The notes beneath the pieces were generated by a model. That model had not been told where the DNA came from. It made no database searches and saw only the letters and a list, made by a program, of their open reading frames with translations. From Gnomoniopsis sp. IMI 355080 (Eukaryota > Ascomycota > Sordariomycetes > Diaporthales > Gnomoniaceae), in NCBI GenBank assembly GCA_027946555.1, contig JAPEVC010000066.1:93647-157646 (forward strand): DNA of 64,000 nucleotides, written 5' to 3'. The position numbers and the translations under genes are program-made. Every line of letters starts with the position of its first letter. Within the stretch, counting starts at the first letter, position 1. Positions 1 through 10,451 of this stretch are shown here, piece by piece.

Positions 1-1632
1 ACGAGCAGCCGATCTTTCACCAGGTTGAGCAAATCTTTGACGGCTGACTCCCGCTCTGGTGAGCACTCGGGGTGGTTCTCGATGATGTGATTTATCCAGT
101 GGCGCACGATATGGTGGACGTCGAACTCGTTGACCGAATTCTTCTCGAAGTACTGGCAGATATTATGCTGGTCCGGCGTCCCTAACTGTTGGTACAGTTC
201 TTTGATTGCATCGTTGCCGTACAGAATCCACACGATGTACTCGAATGTTATGCAGCCCATGGACCAGATGTCGTAAAGCCGTGATCTGGGACTGAGCATG
301 TTGTACACGTCCGGTGGCTCGTACGTTACTGTGCCGTAGCCTGTGGATGTCGCGTGTCTCCGGTCCTCTGTTGCTTGAACGTGGCGCTTGGCAAGTCCAA
401 GATCGGCGATTACCAGTGCTCCCAAGGGGTTATTTTTGTCGATAAAACGGAGAATATTCTCTGGCTTCAGGTCCCCATGTCGAATGGGCGTGATGCCATC
501 GCCGATATCTCCCAGAGTTTCAGTCGCTTCCTCGCCGTCGGGCCGGTGGATGGCAACGGCAGGGGCCCCAGGATCGCGCGAGTGAGGAAATATTGCAGCA
601 GCAACTTCTTGGGGGCCCGGCTCAAAGTTATGGAGATGCCACAATGCGCTTGCGAGTTGATAAAGTTGCTTCACGGCGTGAGCAACGATCTCGGGCTCGG
701 GCGTCTGTTGCGGAGTTGCCAGCCAGAACGATCGCAAATCCCCGCCGTTTGCCCACGGGAACAAGAAGTAGCGCCCATTGCCTCGTTTAATAGCCGCCAG
801 GCACTTGATTAGATGCGGATGATTCAGCGACCTGATGGTCTCTAATTGCGCTGCTTCCTTTTCCCATGCTCCATGCGTATTCTGTGACTCGGCATCGGTA
901 GAGGGCCGGGTCGAATGTAACGTGATTTCCTTCATTGCCACCTTCCAAAAGGCTCCAGAGTTAGTGCAACAGCAGGTAACTACGTAGGTAGGTAGGTATT
1001 CTTGGTCTGGGACAACTTACGAAATCGAATCCCGCCAGACAGTGTGCCGGGTGTATCCGCACCTTGGAGACTTTGCTGAAGTAGCCTTTCATTGTCAGCT
1101 CGGTCGGCGGCTCAATGATGGGCATGGTGCATTCATCTTGGAGATCGTATCTGTAAATTGTCTCGTCGTCGAAGACTGGCGCCATGAAGCTCCATTGGTT
1201 CCTACAGAAGTCGTCTGCAGCGAACACCGAATTCGAATCTGGCGGCCAAGGCCAAACCTCGAGAACCTCAGGATCAAGGATTGGCAATTCGTCGTCTTTC
1301 ACTCCAGACCGCATTATCTTTCTCATGAAATCAATGGTGTTTTGTCTGTGGGCTGTCAGAGTCCGAAAAGTTGTCAGGAAAATCTTCCTAGCATGCAGGT
1401 GGATGCATTCCAAGGTCTCGACGTCGAGTACGCCAGAGTCCGAGGCCCGGAAAAAATCAGTCAAAGCATCCTTCTCGGTGAGTTTTTGGACATAGGTAGC
1501 TGGGAGAAACTTGGTTGAGGACGTGGCACCTGGCCAGCGACTTTGTACCATCATCTTGTTCAACAATCCGAGTTGGGCAGGAGCAGCCATGTGGACGGAT
1601 TCAGCTGGGCGGAGGTTGTGTGAACTCAACAC
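1..1632 (-). CDS. protein kinase-like protein, 3' end cut by window edge
   Basis: Two exons are supported: 1632-1021, then 941 running off the left edge. The intron has a GTAAGT donor and a TTTTGGAAG acceptor, and the frame stays open across it. The first ~200 residues match no domain I know but resemble the N-terminal region of the kinase at 2815-5004. Exon 2 opens with VAMK (ATP-binding lysine), followed by a helix-C glutamate, HGDLKPEN in the catalytic loop, DLG in place of DFG, and EPPD in place of APE, then YDIWSMG. HGD instead of HRD removes the usual arginine before the catalytic aspartate, but Asp, Lys and Asn remain, so activity is possible. This is a family-level call; substrate and pathway are unknown. 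Translation could also start at the second ATG (codon 15). Confidence 0.85.
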
Positions 1633-2814
1633 TGAAGAAAGCCTGAAGTTAAGATGGGTACGGGAAAATGATCAGATTGTGAAGACCTTGAAAGGAAGCT
1701 GTATACATCTGTTTAATGACCAATGTGCTTTTCGCTGCATCCTGAGCTTCGTACCGTCCTTAAATAGGGGATTCAGCATTATATCAAGCTGTGTGCAGGG
1801 AGCATGTGAGTACCTAGGTCCTCGCAGAGCCGCATTTTTTTCATGTTCATCTTCTTCGTTCGTCGATATCGTCTGCCTTCCACAACGGGTGCTCTATTCG
1901 TCCCCAACCTTGGAACCTGAGGTGGCGCCATCTGTTCGAGTGTGTGGTCAGATTCCAGACCCCGATGTGAATCACTTGTCCGAGATAATGCATGCGCCAG
2001 AAGCAAGTGCTTACCTGGGGCTGATGCGTGCTGTGCGCAAGAAACCCCGCGACGATGGAGTGGACCATTTACGTTTTACACCTCCATGTGTACTAGTAGA
2101 GAGCACCGGCAAGTCTGTAGGGCTGTCTCCCCACATATAGGTAATTGCTTCTTCAGCATTTGCCTGCTCACGAGACTCGAGATCAAAGACACCAGAAGTA
2201 GGCTCTCAGGAAATCGATCTGTAAAGTGCTAGAGACATGGTCTTTCGTTGGCTGAACCAGCGTGTAGGGACATCTTAGCTCCAAGTTGTAACGCCGGTAA
2301 CCGTGGGTGTAGGCAGGCACGATGGGCAGGCTGCCAATGGGTATTTAAATGGCTCTAGAACGATGGAGGGCTCTTCAGAATAATATCATTCTTATAACAA
2401 ATGAATCCCACCCTATATTCGTTTCTCGTTATCTACGCTTGAATGGGTCCCGAATGGGTTCTGGGCCTCATGATGGGCATTTTCTTTGGGTTAAGGGGAG
2501 CAAACTCACATGGCCCTGGGCGCAGGTGTACCGCGTGGTACCTATTCGAACCTTGAATCGAGGTGCACAATGGCTTGCAATCTGCAGCACGGCAACTACG
2601 AGCGAGACTTCCAATGGATTTTTGGTTCGATACCATTTCCCTCCTAGCCAGCATATATGCAATGTGATAAGCGTCGCTACTGGTATTGGTCAAGTTCTTT
2701 CGTGGGGATGACCGGTGAGACCCAGGTTTGTGCTCGAATACTACAAGTAGCCCGTACATACTGCTAAGAAGGCAGCCAGCTAATACAGGTACAATAAGCA
2801 GCCTTGTCCCGTAC
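1633..2814. other. intergenic region between the two kinase genes
   Basis: About 1.2 kb holding the 5' flank of the first kinase and the 3' flank of the second. Open frames exist on both strands (for example plus 1511-2140 and 2349-2711), but none has a recognisable domain, a convincing splice structure or a family match. I see no gene here. Confidence 0.6.
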
Positions 2815-5004
2815 TCATCGAGCCGCATTAGTTGCGGCGACCCTTCCGATGATTCTTTCCCTCACCTGCTTGACGAGCCTGATCTCGACTGCGTCCCAGC
2901 GTTCCCCACGGCTCGCACCGGGCGTCCCAGCTCTCCAGGGGGTCTGTTTGGTGGCGTAATCATGGCACCTTAGTTTCTTCTGAATACACTTATGCAATGT
3001 TGAGCGGACCCTAATGCAGTCGTACCGACCACTTTGGTCGCTTACCACCGGCTCAACAACCAGCATGTGGTCTTGAATCATTTGCAACAAGTCGTGGAAA
3101 AACTCGGTACAGTTTTCATGTGCGTGAAGCTTGTCGAAAAACTGCGCCGCCTCATGTGTTAGAACTTAGGGTACCTAGGTAGTAGTCGTACGCTTGTGCC
3201 ACACGCCGTGGTGAGGTGAGGCCGACATACCTGTGTGACCTTTGGTTTGCACATGGCCATGTATTTGCCCGTGCTTTCGTCAAGGAACACGTGAAAGAAT
3301 ACGTCAGTATTCATCGGTTGTCCAGGACAGGTCAAGTCGGGACTCAACCTCTCCTCTCGGAACACATTTAATAAATGCTTTCCTCCTAGCATCCAGGTGA
3401 TAAACTCCATGTATATACAGCCAAGTGACCAAACATCGTAAGATTGGCTGATCATGTTGGGCTCTGAGTGAGACTCGGGAGCTGCGTAGGTCCATGTGAC
3501 CGCAAGTGCGCCGTGGAGCTTGTTATTCCGATTCGTGGTCGATGTGCAATCAAGTCGAGCTTCACCAAAATCAGATATCTTGAAACTTGGATTTGATCCA
3601 TCTAAATCACAGTAAAAGAGGATGTTCTCCGGTTTAAGGTCACCATGACGTCCATATCGCAGGAATTGACCTCCCTTGTGTGGCACGTTGGCCGGGCAGA
3701 ATGTGGGATCTTGTTCATCCGGTTGTGCCTGGGTCATCGTCAAGTGGCAATGAAGTTTGTGGAGACCGTTAGCGATAGCATAACACTGCTTGGCAAGAAA
3801 CATGATATTGTCGTAGCAGAACGCTGGTGTGGGGTTTAAACGGTACCAGTAGTCGAACAGATTCCCTTTTGCGCGATGGAACATCAGGTAAAATTTTCCA
3901 TGTTGTTCGTAGGTGGCCAGTACCGAAACAACGTGTGGGTGGCATCTGTGGCCGCAGAACTTCTGGAGGACGTTGACTTCCTGCATAAACTTCTTCTTCC
4001 CGCCTTTGACAATGTGTTTGATGGCGAGGTGGTGACCAAAACGTTGGGCGTCCCGGAAATTGTGTTGGTCGGGATGTATACGCACCATGAACACTCTACT
4101 GAATCCACCTTCGAACTCGTTGTCGCCGCGTCCAGAACCCGGGGGAAGGAAGGGCAAGATGCGATCGCTCTCCAGTCTTAGATGCGTTACATCGTTGTAC
4201 TCGCTTTGCTTGAAAAAGGGTGGCAGAGTGATCCACTGGATCCTGCTGAAGTCGTCTATCTGAAAAGAGTTGCAGCCATCGGAATAATCCCTGGTTGATG
4301 GTACTCCGGGGCCACCTCGCCGAGGCAAGCCAAGGAAACCGCTGCATATATCGAAGGGCTTCGTCAAGGGAAGGTCAAGATCGCTGATATCGGCATCGAT
4401 AAAGCGACTAATCATTGAGGGAGGGTGTCCTAAACGCATCAGAATAACAAAAATCTTTCGGAACGACTTCACTCCCTGCCCCTTGCCCGCCGTTGTATCA
4501 ACCACCATGTCTGAGCACACCATCATAGCCAGTCTCAAATTTCGATATTTGATCTGCTTCGGTCCTTGATCTGCAGATCTCTCTAGTTCGTGGAATACCG
4601 AGGTAGGATTGACGAGGTTCCTGATTTCTCGGTTTGAAAAGAGCAGTGAAGCAGTGAGTACACGATCCGGAGTTTGATAGGGGGATCTCATGTTATACAT
4701 CTGCTGAACCAGCGTCAGATGAGTCGAGCTTCTCTTTTCTTCCTGTGATAGTAATGAAGTCAGGCAAGTTCCAGATCCTCAATGGATGTTGACTTTCTGC
4801 TCTGCAGGTGCTACGTACCTGCGCCGAAATGTCTTCATGCGTATGGCCTGAGCCACGAATAGTGGACTCTGTAATGATACCGACTTCCTCATTCGAAACA
4901 TTGAAAGATCTTGAAGTTGATAAATTGAGCCAGGAGTAAAATTCGAGGAAGCTTGAAGTCGACTTAAAGGGCCGTTGCTGAATAGGGCAAGTAATAAGAT
5001 TCAT
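2815..5004 (-). CDS. protein kinase-like protein with long N-terminal region
   Basis: Three exons are proposed: 5004-4819, 4742-3231 and about 3150 (or 3141) to 2815, giving about 675 residues. Splicing out 4818-4743 (GTACGT...CACAG) joins an upstream frame in phase to the main exon. A shorter protein starting at 4700 is the alternative. Kinase landmarks in order, roughly: HLAIK near residue 304, HGDLKPEN near 428, DFG near 453, AAPES near 484, DVWSLG near 498. The C-terminal exon adds the end of the C-lobe (FFHDLLQMIQDHML). A GTAAGC inside the last exon could mark a further intron. The catalytic loop again has HGD instead of HRD, as in the neighbouring paralogue on the same strand. Family-level call; the target is unknown. 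Confidence 0.85.
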
Positions 5005-6345
5005 TAGACTAATAGGGATTGACTGAAATCTTTAGGTATGTACTGATTTCAAACGGTTTCGAGCCTAGATTCACAACGACAAGTAGTAGAGAATGGGTTG
5101 ACAAGCATTACTTGATAGGTGACCTTGGTTCGCTACAGACAAGGTCAACGGTCATCATAACCTCTGTGAAAGTAGATAAATCAGCCTGACCGCACATATC
5201 TCCAGGGAGCCTGCTTAAAATACACATGATCTGATGGTGTGCACTGCCATGGAGACTAGGTGTGCCTCAATTTGCTTATTAGACACGTGCGGCAGCTGGA
5301 CCAGACCGTCAGCGCACATCAATCTACACCGGCAAAGACACCGAGCGAACCAATCTTGACCAATATGGATTCGCCTGCCAGAGGTCTTGAATCAGATAGA
5401 CCCACCAGTTTTCAGCCCCGCCGTTCCGCGGAATACTCCGGTAAAATGCATGTGGTCTCTCTTCGAATAGACTACCCGCAGGCTAGTGACCCATCTATAG
5501 ATTGCGTTCGGAATGCCTATGTCACCGCTTTCCAAGAGCGGGAACGCAGGCCCTCCAGGTCAATGATCTAGGGGTAAATGTCTCTGCCACAAATATCGAG
5601 CAAGTTGTAACCAGGGTAAACAGGCAGCCAGGTCTGGTACTAACCTTCATCCGGACCCCGAAGACCAGACCCCGACCAGGAATTGCTGCCTCTTCCGGCA
5701 TTTGTACATATTGAAGATATTTCTGGGGCACCATCTTCCCATGTTCATTGCTTTCATCAGGAATCGAGATGCTTGTGCATTGTACCTGAGTAGACCCTCG
5801 GATTGCGACTTCGCTCGGATTGACATGTCCCAACCTTAAGACGCCTAGTTTTGAATACACGAGCTTGTCGCACGCCATAGCTGATAATTCGGCCCCGTTA
5901 CTAAACCGCATTAAATGTTAAGGCACTAATAGGACCTGCGCTATGTGTACACCTATATGTACATGGTACAAGTACATGTAGGTTTTGAATCAGCCCCAAT
6001 GGTGGCCCCTAGAACACCGAGTGGCGTTTTGAGCGGCCACTTGGTGTATCTCATGACTTTTCAGCCCCGCAGGCAGAGGTACTATTGAATTTCCATCCCT
6101 AAAAGCATGTTGAGCTGACATTTCGTCATGCGCCACATTTTACATATAATTACGCCATCTACTTGCAGAAAGAGGTGGGCAGCCCGAGTTTCCTCTATCT
6201 TGCCTCACCACCTTCCTTCTGTCTCATGATTCAACTTGGGCCCTATCTGAGTTCTCGTCTCTGACCAAAAAATTGCTGAAAAGCTGCCCATCAATCCATC
6301 TTCAAGCTGTTGTCGGCAGAGAACTTGCTTGTCTCTTGGCTAAGC
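5005..6345. other. intergenic region, weak open frames only
   Basis: Contains a plus frame of 103 codons (5260-5571) and a minus frame of 129 codons (5522-5911) that overlap each other. Neither shows a known domain or signal peptide. A short tandem of TGTACA-like units lies near 5943-5980 (repeated 'gtacat'). I see no supported gene. Confidence 0.5.
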
Positions 6346-6649
6346 ATGTCAAGCGATGCCAATCATCACCCGAAGAAAGATGCAGCAACAGGTATCCCCC
6401 AGACTGAGGAGAGGAAGAGTTGGAGTGTCCAAGATATTCCCGGGCGCAATATCGACATTGCAAAGTTAATTGCCACGCTACACGAGACATTTGGAGACTC
6501 CTACAACATCTGCATGATGCACAACTTCTTCAGAGTTAAGACTCCCCAAGAACTTTCAAAGGCAAGTGAATTAGGCTATGAATTAGGAGCAGCCTGTTTA
6601 ACAACTATTGCTTGTATAGGATGACCTAGCATTGTGCAAAACATATTGA
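6346..6649 (+). CDS. small hypothetical protein, two exons with a GC-AG intron
   Basis: Exon 1 runs 6346-6561 and exon 2 6620-6649, encoding about 81 residues; an upstream in-frame ATG at 6310 would add 12. The proposed intron 6562-6619 begins AAG|GCAAGT, the classic rare GC donor, has a TTTAAC-type branch and ends TATAG. Splicing removes 58 nt and gives ELSK|DDLALCKTY then stop. Without splicing the frame continues only to 6624. The protein is polar with an amphipathic central part (LIATLHETFGDSYNICMMHN), and has no signal peptide and no membrane segment. I do not recognise the family. It lies next to an AT-rich tract and a UstYa-like gene, so a peptide-precursor role was considered, but there is no secretion signal or repeated core. 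Confidence 0.45.
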
Positions 6650-7822
6650 TATGTTTTACACGGATTTTCCCTTGGCTTTGGGGCATATTGTAACAGACTA
6701 GATAGAGGATAATTGAACAGAAATTTGAACTAGAAAAGAGTCCAGTCTGCAAATATGTTCACAAGACTCATAGCAAGGCAGAATATAACTTACTCAGCCT
6801 AGTATATGATATCCGAGATCCAAGCAAATTTTTTCCCACCTAAGTAGTCTAGTTTTAGTCTAGTCGAGAAGACTAAATTATCTGCTGCTCTATAAAAATT
6901 GATACTTTCTAGTATACTAGACTTCTTCTTGATTCCTTAGTCCATTAGAGAAATAAAGCAAGATACCCTTAAACCTTTCAAAAGAAAATAGTCTTGCTCT
7001 AAAGGGAACCATTGAGCAGACGGAGAAAATTTAAAGTTAATCCAAATTATTCTAAGTACGACTTCCAATATAGACTCCTTAAGCCATTGCGAAAATAGCA
7101 AAACATACAAGAAACACCCCCCTGGTCTTAGTTATCATGTCAGGGGGCGGTGTCTTTCAGGTGGAAGACCCAGTGTAAGGTTGGGTATTACTTCTGGCAC
7201 TGCAGAGCTTAATTGTCGTGGGTAGGGTTTATACAGATATCATGCGCCTGCTCGCAGTAGGGTTTACGGCACTGGTTCGACCTGGCTCACAACAAGACCA
7301 ATTGATCTCTGTCGCTGCTTCGTGGGATTTGGGTCTAGAAGTTGAGAGCGATAGCTGCAGGGTAGCCGTCCATGGCAAGTTTAATCCACGCCACAATGCA
7401 CCCTGGACATTTCGCGGCAGGTAGGAGATCAATTTCTACGGCAACCTCGTAGAACATGGTCAAACGTCGCTGTCGTTGCAAAGCACTCCACCCAACAAGT
7501 GCTTCCGGGGTCTCGCGGAGTAGGTAGGCAAAATACACAGGCATCGGCAATAGATTTGACAAGTATGAACGGGGCCGGTCAGGTTATCTAATTGAACTCT
7601 TATATAACAATGAGTAGTTCTACGTGCGCCAAAGGGGTGGAGTGACTGGGATATAAGTAAGTGCCCAAGTGGTCATCATTGCGACTCGCGAGATCCGTGA
7701 TTCACATCAATACGGAAGATTAATAGCAAATAGCCCTTCGCTTTGCCACCAACTTTGTTCGAGTCCTGGTCATCCTTAAGTCCAAATTTTTTATATGTAA
7801 ACTCACTGCCCAGTTCTGAGTT
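6650..7822. other. AT-rich intergenic tract
   Basis: From about 6650 to 7130 the sequence is conspicuously AT-rich (repeated 'tagtctag', 'actagact' and poly-A patches) compared with the flanks. It could be decayed repeat DNA, perhaps mutated by RIP (repeat-induced point mutation), but no element is recognisable. The rest (7130-7822) has short minus frames without family signals. Confidence 0.5.
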
Positions 7823-8457
7823 TCAACTCCCTTCTTCAAATTTCGCCCAACCTTCCGGCTTATGCTTGATTGCATGCTTGCTGATCGAGGTAATCACGGT
7901 GTCCCAGTCACGGCATAAATATGTATTTCCCCAACCAGTCAGAATGACACCATGTGGATTATTCATTCTCGAATGTTCTAGTGTCATTTCGGCATGACAC
8001 ATTACAGCCTGCATAATAACACCACGGTCAGTAGGCTATTATAGAACAAAAAGGAATGAAATGTAGTTTGACAATGAGGGAGGCTGAGAAACCACCACAG
8101 CTCCTCTAGACTGGGTGCAGGACTATACCTGGCGAAGGTTTTCGACGCAGTGATGTAGGTGGACCTGATCGGCGTCCGACTTTCTAGACTCCTCGTAGGT
8201 CAGCCAAGCGTGTTTAACAACCGCCTTCGAGTTACCCAAGTCAGTTCTCATGATATTTGGCATACATCAACACACCTGCTACACCGAAGAACTTACCACA
8301 CAGTACACTTGATGCATGACGGCGATACCATATCCCTCACTGTCTTCTTCCCACTTGTCAGGATCGGCAGCAATGTGCCTCATCTCCATTGCCCACCCAT
8401 CCATACTCCCACATCTCGGTTCAGAAAGTGCAATCCATACGCTAGAATGAATCTCAT
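7823..8457 (-). CDS. UstYa-like (DUF3328) oxidase, C-terminal exons; 5' part not found
   Basis: Three exons join in phase: 8457-8297, 8224-8129 and 8008-7823, with donors GTAAGT and GTATAG. The spliced frame reads GYGIAVMHQVYCV, then VHLHHCVENLRQ, then AVMCHAEMTL, and later CRDWD. The arrangement HxxHC...HxxHCxxxLRQ...MC is the signature of DUF3328 proteins such as UstYa, which catalyse oxidation or cyclisation of fungal RiPP peptides and other metabolites. Two oddities are visible. The first motif is HQVYC, with tyrosine replacing its second histidine. No N-terminal membrane exon can be found: an in-frame stop precedes 8457, and a 5S rRNA gene occupies 8556-8674. The gene may be truncated and inactive. 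The family call is firm; function is inferred. Confidence 0.75.
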
Positions 8458-8555
8458 CTCAGGGATTCACGGAATTGGTTTTATTGGTGCCTCCTTGACT
8501 ATTGTTTTTCTTTAACGATCGAAGAAAAAGAGAAAGGGAAAAAGTGAAAACAAAA

Positions 8556-8674
8556 ACATACAACACCGGGTATTCGCTAATGGTCACCCACTTAACTACT
8601 AATCCAGCCCTCAGCGGCTTGTATATGGGAGAGCGGACGGGATCCCTAATTCTCCACTGGGTATGGTCGTATGT
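8556..8674 (-). rRNA. 5S ribosomal RNA gene, copy 1 (variant isotype)
   Basis: The minus strand starts ACATACGACC and ends GTTGTATGT, which pair as helix I. It contains GTCCGCTC and the internal promoter-like AGTAGTTAAGTGGGTGACC. Length is 119 nt, as expected. A T5 run at the 3' end (A-tract 8552-8556 on the plus strand) fits a Pol III terminator. Compared with the usual fungal 5S it differs at many positions, but helix II, IV and V changes compensate each other. It is identical over all 119 nt to the copy at 22489-22607. It lies immediately upstream of the truncated UstYa-like gene, on the same strand. Confidence 0.92.
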
Positions 8675-8903
8675 GCTACACGACAAGCAAGACTTGCATC
8701 ATTAGTGAAGAAGGTCTAAAGGTGGCCAAGAAGCCATGTGTTCCGAAAGAAGATTGATAATGCCTGCCTGACAACAGCTTAATAATCCAATACAAAATCA
8801 AACGACCCCCTTGGCGCTGACCCTGTGGAATAACCGTAGTTTTGGCATAATGGTGAGGAGTATGGAGCAGTTACCAAACTCTTCATAATCGAAGAACACA
8901 AAG

Positions 8904-10451
8904 GTGATAAGGATACCACGAGACTCGCAGTATACCCCCTGCGATTTCCAAAGGACCACAGACACATCGTGCAGGATTAACGAGCACGTGACAGATAAAG
9001 CCCGAATCATGGGCAGACCAACGCTTTACAACATGTGTTATGGAGGCTGGACTTTGACTCGTACACCTCTGGGAGCTCCATTGCGGGACGAGGATACTCA
9101 ACACGCACCGGTAAACTCTCATTCCTATATCGACAGCAACATGATCATTGACTTCCGCGAGGCATACCAATCTCATCCCTGACGGGAACCTGTCTTTACC
9201 ACCTATCGCAAACGCCCCTTCATGCCCCAGACTGTGGAGGATAGATTTCCCACCATTCGATGGACCGAAAGCGACCGTACGGGAACTCTGCGCCGAGACT
9301 TTGAGGTTGTCATAGAAGATGACGATGTTCCAAGCTTGGAACTTGACGAGCTATTTCATAGAGCCGAAGGTACTTGGTTGGTGACGCCCGAAGAAAGAAC
9401 ATTGGAACAGAGCGCAGTCGCTACAGATATCTCCCAAGAGGACCTTGTGCTCCTGCCAATGAGACTTGTCACGTATGCCATTCGGGAGCGCAAGTTCTTC
9501 CATGCAAATATGCGGTTCGTTTTGGAGGAGCCGGCCGCGGCAGACACCTTCGATAAAATACAGATCTCGGAAGGAAGATCGCGAAATATCAGATCAGGAC
9601 TTCATCCGGGTCAGAGGCAGGGGCTTGATTATTTTAGTCCATGGAGCACCCGGCGTCGGCAAGACTGCTACAGCTGAGGCCAGTGCCCAATCTTATATCA
9701 AGCCTCTTTTCCTGATCACCTGTGTGAATTTAGGTACTGAGCCTGCAGCAGTTGAGCAAGCATTGGAGAATTTGTTCAGACTGGCAAATTTGTGGAACTG
9801 CGTTTTGCTTCTGGATGAGGCGGAGATATTCTTGTCCCCCCGAGAGAAGACAGACAACAACCTACAGAGCAATGCTTTTGTTTCTGGTGTGTTTCCAGTT
9901 ATCGGGCTGCCCTATGGTGGTAAATTGCTGACTTTTATGTTGTAGTCTTTCTCGCTATTCAGGGGTCCTTGTTTCTCACTACGAATCGTCCAGGAGCGTT
10001 GGAATAAGCTGTGAAATCGCGTGTACATCTCAGCCTCCACTTCCCGCACCTTGGGCTGCACGAAACTATGTCATTGCTCACAATGAAGATTGAACGCTTG
10101 GCTGACATCGAAAAAGAGACTGCTTTAATCAATGGTCAGCAAGAGATGGTTAACGAGGAGAACGGCATCATGGACTTCGCAAGAGCACACTTTCACAAGT
10201 TTGATAGACCTGAAAAAGAAGACTCCAGATGGAACGGTCGACAAATCCGCAACGCGTTCCAAATAGCTGTGTCATTGGCGCGATACCAGAACCACCGGCA
10301 GCCTCACCGGGGTCTGTATGTCGGGGCTGATCACTTCAAGGAAGTAGAAAATGCCATCCTTGAATACGACGAGTTCAGGAAGAGAACAACAAAGAAGACA
10401 GACAGCGAACTTGCCGCAAACAAAATAGATCGCGGTCGGGATACGCCATAG
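8904..10451 (+). pseudogene. broken AAA+ ATPase gene (fungal DUF7025-AAA type)
   Basis: Segments of one AAA protein are spread over two frames. First comes an N-terminal part ending in YIDSNMIIDFREAYQSHP, interrupted by a TGA at about 9181. Next is a middle part (FPTIRWTESDR, LLPMRLVTYAIRERKFF) that leaves its frame near 9560-9600. Then come Walker A (HGAPGVGKTATAEA), Walker B (CVLLLDEAE), the sensor region (GSLFLTTNRPGALE) and, after a TAA near 10008, a C-terminal lid (SRVHLSLHFPHLGL). At least two stops and one frameshift, plus damage near 9900-9960, argue against a functional gene. The family is usually about 600-800 residues, and the N-terminus is not recognisable upstream of 8904. No signs of a flanking transposon. 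Confidence 0.8.

Noticed and set aside
1511..2140. A 209-codon plus-strand frame
   Set aside because: It is partly antisense to the kinase exon and shows no domain, so probably chance.
7335..7562. A 75-codon minus-strand frame left of the UstYa-like gene
   Set aside because: Overlapped by other frames, with no recognisable motif or splice partner.
6346..8457. A RiPP cluster (small peptide gene plus UstYa-like oxidase)
   Set aside because: The small protein has no signal peptide and no repeated core with Kex2 sites, and the oxidase gene appears truncated.
8459..8686. A minus-strand frame of 75 codons overlapping the UstYa-like gene's upstream side
   Set aside because: Most of it is a translation of the 5S rRNA gene, not a protein exon.
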